Below are positions 59,465 to 64,000 of a stretch of DNA of 64,000 nt, piece by piece. The notes beneath the pieces were generated by a model, which had not been told where the DNA came from, did no database searches, and worked only from the letters and a program-made list of their open reading frames with translations. The stretch is taken from contig OX595994.1 of assembly GCA_951394045.1 (NCBI GenBank), forward strand, positions 2,046,001-2,110,000, given 5' to 3'. Within the stretch, counting starts at the first letter, position 1. The number at the start of each line of letters is the position of its first letter. A program made the position numbers and the translations under genes. The stretch is from Nitzschia sp. DOCU1 (lineage: Eukaryota; Bacillariophyta; Bacillariophyceae; Bacillariales; Bacillariaceae).

Positions 59465-59820
59465 TAGAAGAAGAAAAGGCTCGTAGTACTCCTCCTCTAC
59501 CACACTTTAAAAGTATCGTAGTAGCATTCCTGTTGCTCCTCGGCACGAAAGATTTGGGACATTGTTAGGTTATGAGACTTTTCAACGCGTCGGATTAGTC
59601 GTCCTACCATATTGACACTTCCGACCAAAAAAGCAGCAGCTGGCAAAAATATGATGACGTGGTTTCCGAGCCGATGAAAAAATGAGAAAGACGCAAAATA
59701 GTGACGACCACGACGACGAGATGACGACGGCAGAATCGGACCGAAACGATTGACCTTCTTCCCCAAAAGCATCAAACTACAGGGCTAGCTACTTCAAAAT
59801 CATCAAGAACGCTAGGAAGA
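59465..59820. repeat. Intergenic with dispersed repeat, copy 2 (59565-59629)
   Basis: The segment at 59565-59629 is the second copy of the repeat at 45288-45363, in the same plus-strand orientation, about 240 bp upstream of the oxidoreductase gene. It lacks about 13 bases in the middle relative to copy 1. No gene is supported in the rest. Confidence 0.55.
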
Positions 59821-61605
59821 ATGAGGGAAATGAATCGTCTACTTGCAACTTGGATGCTGGTGCTGGCCTGGCCCGTCGGCCCGGCGGTTGCCTTTCTTCC
59901 TAGTCGGCAATCGCATTCCTTCGCCACGATACGCAATGCTCCTCTATTCAGATCATCTCTATATTCCTCCGAGTCCGCCAGTACCACGACTATAAATAGC
60001 AAAGATGACACACAAAACAACAACAAGACGAAGAAACAAGTGGTCATTATTGGCGCCGGCTGGGGTGGTTTGAGTGCTGCCGATGCCTTGTCGAAAGATC
60101 CCCAGTATCAAGTCACGGTCGTCGATGCGTCTCCTCGTATTGGTGGATTGGTACGAGACGGATACAAGTCGATGAACGGCAAATTTCGTGCCGAAGCAGG
60201 TCAACATGGCTTTTGGGATCAGTATTACAACATTTTTCGACTCTTGGATCAAGATTTGGGAGTTTTCGATACGGCCTTGACAGGATATGCCGAACAAGGC
60301 CAATATTCTCCTCAAGGCCTAGAAGCAGTATGGCCAGTGTTTCGAAATCAATCCCCCGCCTTGCCAACAGGATTGGCACAAGCCGCCTTTACAAAGTTTT
60401 TGAAATTGCCTCTGTGGGATCGTTTGACGGCCTTTCCTTTGGTGTTGGCCTTTTCGGAATTTGATGATTCGCCGCAAGCCTGGGCCAAGTATGATAAAAT
60501 GTCCTTTCGAGACTTGTGTGTTCGGCTAGGAGTCAGTCAACGGTGTTATCAAGAAGCCTTTGAGCCCATGATTTTGACGGGACTGTTTGCACCGGGAGCC
60601 GAATGTTCCGCGGCCGCTGCCTTGGGTATGGCCTACTTTTTTGTATTGAGTCGCCAAACGGCCTTTGATGTACGATGGTGCAAGGGCAATATTGGAGAAC
60701 AAATCATGTATCCATGGATGGACAAGCTCAAGACAAAACAAGGGGTCCAATTTCAATTAGGAACCCGAGTGACGGGATTTCAAGTTGACGGCGCTGCCAG
60801 TAACGGCAAGCCAAGAATTTCGAGTATCCAATGCTCTGTGGAAGGACAAGAGCAGCCATTGACATTGGAACCCGATGAAGTCATTTTCGCTGTCGGCGCG
60901 GCAGCATTGAACGCCATGGTTCGGTATAGCCCGCAGCTTTCAATGTATTCCGAATTTCGACGATTTGCCAATTTACGTGGTACCAGCGTCTTGGCCACAC
61001 GTCTCTATCTAGATCGAGAGATAGCTACGCCATATACTGCCAATGCCTGCTGGGGATTTGATCCCGGTGTCGGAATGACATTTTTCAATATCAAGGCATT
61101 GCATGGAAACAATTTTTCAGACAAAGGCGTTCCTGCGAGTGTCATTGAAGTGGATTACTATCATGCCAACACACTCCTGGTTATGAGCGATGAACAAATT
61201 GCTGAAAAAGCCAAGGTTGATTTGAACACCATGCTGGGAGTGGATTGTGCAACCGCCAAGGTTGTGGATGCCGCTATTGTACGGTTGCCCAGTGCCGTCA
61301 ATTGGTATTTTCCCGATTCGTACAAGGACATGCCTAGCCTCAAATCGGAAGCTCTAGCCAACGTCCATTTTGCTGGTGATTTGGTAAAGACACGACATGG
61401 CTCCTGGTCACAAGAAAAGGCCTTTGTGACGGGAATGGAAGCAGCCAATTCGATTCGGGGCCGCCCTTTGGATGAAAATATCATTCCATTGCCACGAGAC
61501 GAACTTCATGTGGCTTTTGGGCGTTCCGTGGTATCCACATTTCAGGAACTAGTTGGAGGCGGCGATAAGACAAAGGCTCCGTCTCTTGTGGACTTTTTCT
61601 ACTAA
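59821..61605 (+). CDS. Plastid FAD-dependent amine-oxidase-like oxidoreductase (carotenoid desaturase-like)
   Basis: A 594-residue protein. The N-terminus is a signal peptide ending AVA before FLPSRQ (residues 22-30), the F-X-P form of the diatom plastid entry motif, then a Ser/Arg-rich transit region. The FAD-binding dinucleotide fold is at about 73-110: VVIIGAGWGGLSAADAL and VDASPRIGGL. EAGQHGFWDQYYN near 133 resembles the substrate-side EAG-H-F block of phytoene and zeta-carotene desaturase relatives. The C-terminal FAD motif is HFAGDLVKTRHGSW..KAFVTGMEAA near 517-545. The family desaturates or isomerises carotenoids and related lipids in the plastid. Diatoms carry several such paralogues, so the exact substrate stays open. 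A second ATG at residue 4 is equally good. Confidence 0.86.
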   Translation: MREMNRLLATWMLVLAWPVGPAVAFLPSRQSHSFATIRNAPLFRSSLYSSESASTTTINSKDDTQNNNKTKKQVVIIGAGWGGLSAADALSKDPQYQVTVVDASPRIGGLVRDGYKSMNGKFRAEAGQHGFWDQYYNIFRLLDQDLGVFDTALTGYAEQGQYSPQGLEAVWPVFRNQSPALPTGLAQAAFTKFLKLPLWDRLTAFPLVLAFSEFDDSPQAWAKYDKMSFRDLCVRLGVSQRCYQEAFEPMILTGLFAPGAECSAAAALGMAYFFVLSRQTAFDVRWCKGNIGEQIMYPWMDKLKTKQGVQFQLGTRVTGFQVDGAASNGKPRISSIQCSVEGQEQPLTLEPDEVIFAVGAAALNAMVRYSPQLSMYSEFRRFANLRGTSVLATRLYLDREIATPYTANACWGFDPGVGMTFFNIKALHGNNFSDKGVPASVIEVDYYHANTLLVMSDEQIAEKAKVDLNTMLGVDCATAKVVDAAIVRLPSAVNWYFPDSYKDMPSLKSEALANVHFAGDLVKTRHGSWSQEKAFVTGMEAANSIRGRPLDENIIPLPRDELHVAFGRSVVSTFQELVGGGDKTKAPSLVDFFY

Positions 61606-61707
61606 GGCAGCCACAAGTAAAATTTGAACATGTCCCATTGGAAGATAAGAGGCTGACTTCACTCTTTTTTCTGGAAGCTGTTTCACAAAGTACGCCTCGG
61701 CGAATGC

Positions 61708-62273
61708 ATGTCGAACGTGCAAGCTACCATTTCAGAGGTCAGCGAAATCTACCTACCAAAACATTCCGACAAAGTAAAAGGTTGAACCTAGCATTGTTAC
61801 AAAGCTGCTCAGAGCCAATAAGGGCATCAAGCAAGCTCAGGTTGTTTCCAAAGTCAAGAAATCTCGCACAGTCAGGAGCCAAAGCAAAAAGGCGGCTAGT
61901 AAACTTCGGGGGCAAGTAAGTCGAACTCTAATGTTGAAACATGGGACGCATCACGTGTATTTTGGACGGGGAGAGCTTCTTCGCAATAACCCTGGCAATA
62001 TCCGTTTTCGTCGAATCGTTGATCAGTATTATGAAGAACTTCGTGTTAGCAGCAGTCAGGAGAAAGAATGCAAAGCTGAAATTCGCAAAGAAATCGAAAA
62101 GAAAGTAGAGCGTAGAATTCTTTTGCCTTGTGGAGAAAGACAGCAAAATGACTCTAAAACAAGCCCTCAAACCTGTAATTGATGATCGTATTGGACATGC
62201 GCTAAGAGATACGCCCAAACGGCGTGGCGCAAGACGAACATTTGGTCCACTACCGAGAAAGATAGTGTTCTAA
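61708..62273 (+). pseudogene. DUF6824-like gene remnant with two frame changes
   Basis: Three frames read one protein. The first, from ATG 61708, reads MSNVQATISEVSEIYLPKHS and is lost near 61770. The second reads SIVTKLLRANKGIKQAQ, a Lys/Arg-rich stretch and then HVYFGRGELLRNNPGNIRFR at about 61955-62015, the signature (FGRG...NNPGN..FR..V..Y) of the DUF6824 domain common in diatoms, and stops at 62182. The third carries the expected end of the domain, VIDDRIGHALRDTPKRRG, to TAA at 62271-62273. The gaps between pieces are too small for introns, so frameshifts are the simplest reading. Confidence 0.6.
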
Positions 62274-62450
62274 AGACTTCTGAATGAGGAGAAAAGGAAC
62301 AACAGATCCATACTAGTAGAGTTACTGCTGCGATAGAGCGCACCTAGTAGTAGCCAGCATATGTATTGTGCTGATTAGTGCACAGGGGATGCAGCGTTCT
62401 CAACTGGCTCTCCCTCCGCTGTTTTGAGTAGCAGCTGCTGCAGTCAAGAA
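62274..62450. other. Short intergenic gap
   Basis: Nothing supported; it separates two convergent genes. Confidence 0.3.
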
Positions 62451-63161
62451 TCAAGCGCACCGCGCAGCTACCACGTGAGCTCTGCATCCTCTACAAGTAG
62501 TACTATTAGTAGGAGGATGAGAACAAGAATGAAGGAAGGACGTGTTGGATGGTGTTGTCGAGGCATCACAATGATCAAGGCGTGATAGGATCTTGTGGTA
62601 CATGTGGTGGATAGTGGTAGAGGTTAACAGATGGATTCCGTTGCAAAATCGATTGCGTTGTTCTCTTCCCAGGATATGAGTCAGAGTAAGAGCTTCCCGA
62701 CGAACTCTTTCCTGTAATGCAAACCTTGCATAGTCAGTAGTTGAGTAAAACAGGGAGGCCTTTTGTTCGTTTGTCCACGAAACAACTTCGAAGCATTTTG
62801 TCACGACCGAAGTTGCGAAGGTAACTCGTCGATGGTGGTGGGGGCTTGAGGAAGACGAAGATTTCAAAGACGGCGCATCGGGGCCTGCTAGGGGGGCCCT
62901 TCGCACAGTTTTTCTTCGACGGGTCGGTCGAAAGGAAAATACGGCTTGTTTTTCGTTGTAGGAGAGCCGTCGCTTCTTAATTGGAAGGGGAGCTGTATCG
63001 TGTGCTAGAATCGTCGAAGCGTTCTTGCTGATCAGCATGGTTTCGGATACGACAAGAACTCGTTTGTTTTGCATCATCTTGGTTTGGAGCGAAGGGGGTC
63101 GTTTGCTGCTGTTGTACGTTATCGAGGGAAACATTTTATGGATCGATGCGAAGGACGGCAT
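62451..63161 (-). CDS. Basic protein with an LFYS motif, unknown function
   Basis: A 236-residue protein, very rich in Arg, Ser and His, with no signal peptide. The recognisable core is at about 112-165: HHHRRVTFATSVVTKCFEVV, then WTNEQKASLFYSTTDYARF and a helical VRREALTL. The same core (VTFN...EE...LFYS..EIARF) occurs in the protein at 36618-37808, so the two share a small domain. The C-terminus has several Cys and His (LHSCSHPP, TTCRGCRAH). In-frame ATGs at M10 and M29/M30 are possible starts. Function unknown. Confidence 0.6.
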   Translation of the reverse strand: MPSFASIHKMFPSITYNSSKRPPSLQTKMMQNKRVLVVSETMLISKNASTILAHDTAPLPIKKRRLSYNEKQAVFSFRPTRRRKTVRRAPLAGPDAPSLKSSSSSSPHHHRRVTFATSVVTKCFEVVSWTNEQKASLFYSTTDYARFALQERVRREALTLTHILGREQRNRFCNGIHLLTSTTIHHMYHKILSRLDHCDASTTPSNTSFLHSCSHPPTNSTTCRGCRAHVVAARCA

Positions 63162-63229
63162 GATTGTGTGCGAAGATGGTTTCGGTCCTGCAGATGTCGG
63201 AGGCGGTGGATTCTTTCGCGTTTAGGAAA

Positions 63230-63643
63230 CGATGGATGTCTTTCGCGTTTCGCGCTTGCGCTCAGTCGAAGCCCTTCGAACAAAAAAGGAACCTTATCTG
63301 TATGTGCCTTTGCGACCAAAGGTTGGCCTCTACTAGGCCAGATGTAAATATTTTGCATATGCCTCAATGATCGCTTTCTATGATTGTGAATGACTCATTA
63401 CTGCCCTTTCGCGATAAAATGATGTCAAACGCGTCAAATTTTGAACTATAGAGCGAAGCGATGTTCGGTTCTCTCCCATTAATAGCTGCTAGCTTCGAGT
63501 CGTCGCTAATTTTTCCTTTTAACAATCCCAATCTTCTGTTAATGCCCCTGCGACCAAAGGCTATCTTCATAAAAGGCCTGATCGGAATTTTATCTAGCGC
63601 GCGAAACAGACCCGCAAGCGCGAAACGCGAAAGACTTCCATCG
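63230..63643. mobile_element. MITE-like element with 31-bp terminal inverted repeats
   Basis: The left end (63230-63260, starting CGATGGATGTCTTTCGCG) and the right end (63613-63643) are inverted copies with one mismatch in 31. The 414-bp unit has no coding frame of note. Inside, a segment with TGCGACCAAAGG occurs twice (near 63314 and 63549) with related flanks. I see no clear target-site duplication. A CTTTTCGCGTTTCGCG stretch near 29979 may be a solitary end of the same family. Confidence 0.7.
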
Positions 63644-63883
63644 CGGTGCAGTTCTCTCCTCTATGTAATTAGAAATTCGCGCCAGATGCAAAAAAACTGC
63701 TCTTTTTTGCTTGCGGTCGCCATCTGTTCGTTATCCCATTTTTGGAAGCCAACGTAGCTACCGTCTGTATTACTACTACTCATGGACTACTGCGAAACCC
63801 CCTTTCATCTTGTTGCCTACCATGATACAATGATCCTGGCGATTTAGGATTGCTAGTACATACTAATCGCGCTATCATTCCAG

Positions 63884-64000
63884 ATGCAAGTCCGAGCCAC
63901 GCTAATCTTCGTTCTGGGTCATGTGCTGGGTGCGAGCGGAATCGCGGCCATCCAAGAGCCTGTCTCAATTTCCAAGTCGTTTGGCAGCGTCCAATCCTCC
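63884..64000 (+). CDS. Start of a secreted protein, cut by the window edge
   Basis: An ATG at 63884 opens a frame that is uninterrupted to the last base (39 codons). The start is a clear signal peptide (MQVRATLIFVLGHVLGASG), followed by Ser-rich sequence. Too little remains to name a family. Confidence 0.45.
   Translation, partial: MQVRATLIFVLGHVLGASGIAAIQEPVSISKSFGSVQSS

Noticed and set aside
59497..59775. A 92-codon minus-strand frame with a hydrophobic stretch
   Set aside because: It overlaps the dispersed repeat and the presumed promoter of the oxidoreductase gene; the hydrophobic stretch alone is not enough.
1..64000. tRNA or rRNA genes
   Set aside because: I saw no convincing cloverleaf with A and B boxes and no rRNA-like stretch, though I cannot run a covariance-model search.

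Overview
This is nuclear DNA of a eukaryote, and most likely of a diatom (I lean to a pennate, but the window alone cannot settle the species). The reasons are: short GT-AG introns (for example five Pro-rich exons at 40048-40790), two proteins that begin with a signal peptide followed by an F-X-P plastid entry motif (21056-23110 and 59821-61605), a decayed gene with the heterokont-style FGRG...NNPGN domain (DUF6824-like, 61708-62273), giant secreted proteins built from Cys modules separated by RXL motifs, and intact piggyBac-like and LINE elements. Genes are widely spaced, lie on both strands and form no operons.

Layout. 1-16 kb is a large inverted duplication. The left arm (1-5696) carries an open reading frame on the minus strand that runs off the window and encodes at least 1,898 residues of an eight-module secreted protein. 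The right arm (9932-15110 and on to 16139) carries a broken copy of the same gene. An FkbM-type methyltransferase sits in the spacer. 16.7-30 kb holds a J-domain membrane protein, a 3'-5' exonuclease with KH domain (frame broken), a putative plastid membrane protein, a near-identical inverted pair of 114-residue genes with a third remnant, a leucine-rich-repeat protein and the first of three GT31-sulfotransferase fusion genes. 30-40 kb holds a piggyBac-like transposase, the second fusion gene, a repeat protein with a V-F...LFYS motif and an M50-like membrane protease. 40-45 kb holds a six-module, proline-tailed paralogue of the giant secreted protein, whose 3' end has grown by a perfect 202-bp exon-intron duplication. 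45.4-56 kb is a decayed multi-exon gene split from its upstream region by an 8-kb LINE with intact ORFs and a 16-bp target-site duplication. 57-64 kb holds the third fusion gene, a plastid FAD amine-oxidase-like (carotenoid desaturase-like) enzyme, a DUF6824-like pseudogene, a second LFYS-motif protein, a MITE-like element and the start of a secreted protein cut by the window edge.

How the genes may work together. Three Golgi-type bifunctional GT31-sulfotransferases, an FkbM methyltransferase with a membrane anchor, and two families' worth of very large secreted Cys/Pro/RXL proteins share 60 kb. That combination fits the making and decorating of extracellular matrix or frustule-associated glycoproteins. 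This link is inference from content and proximity; nothing in the sequence shows co-regulation.
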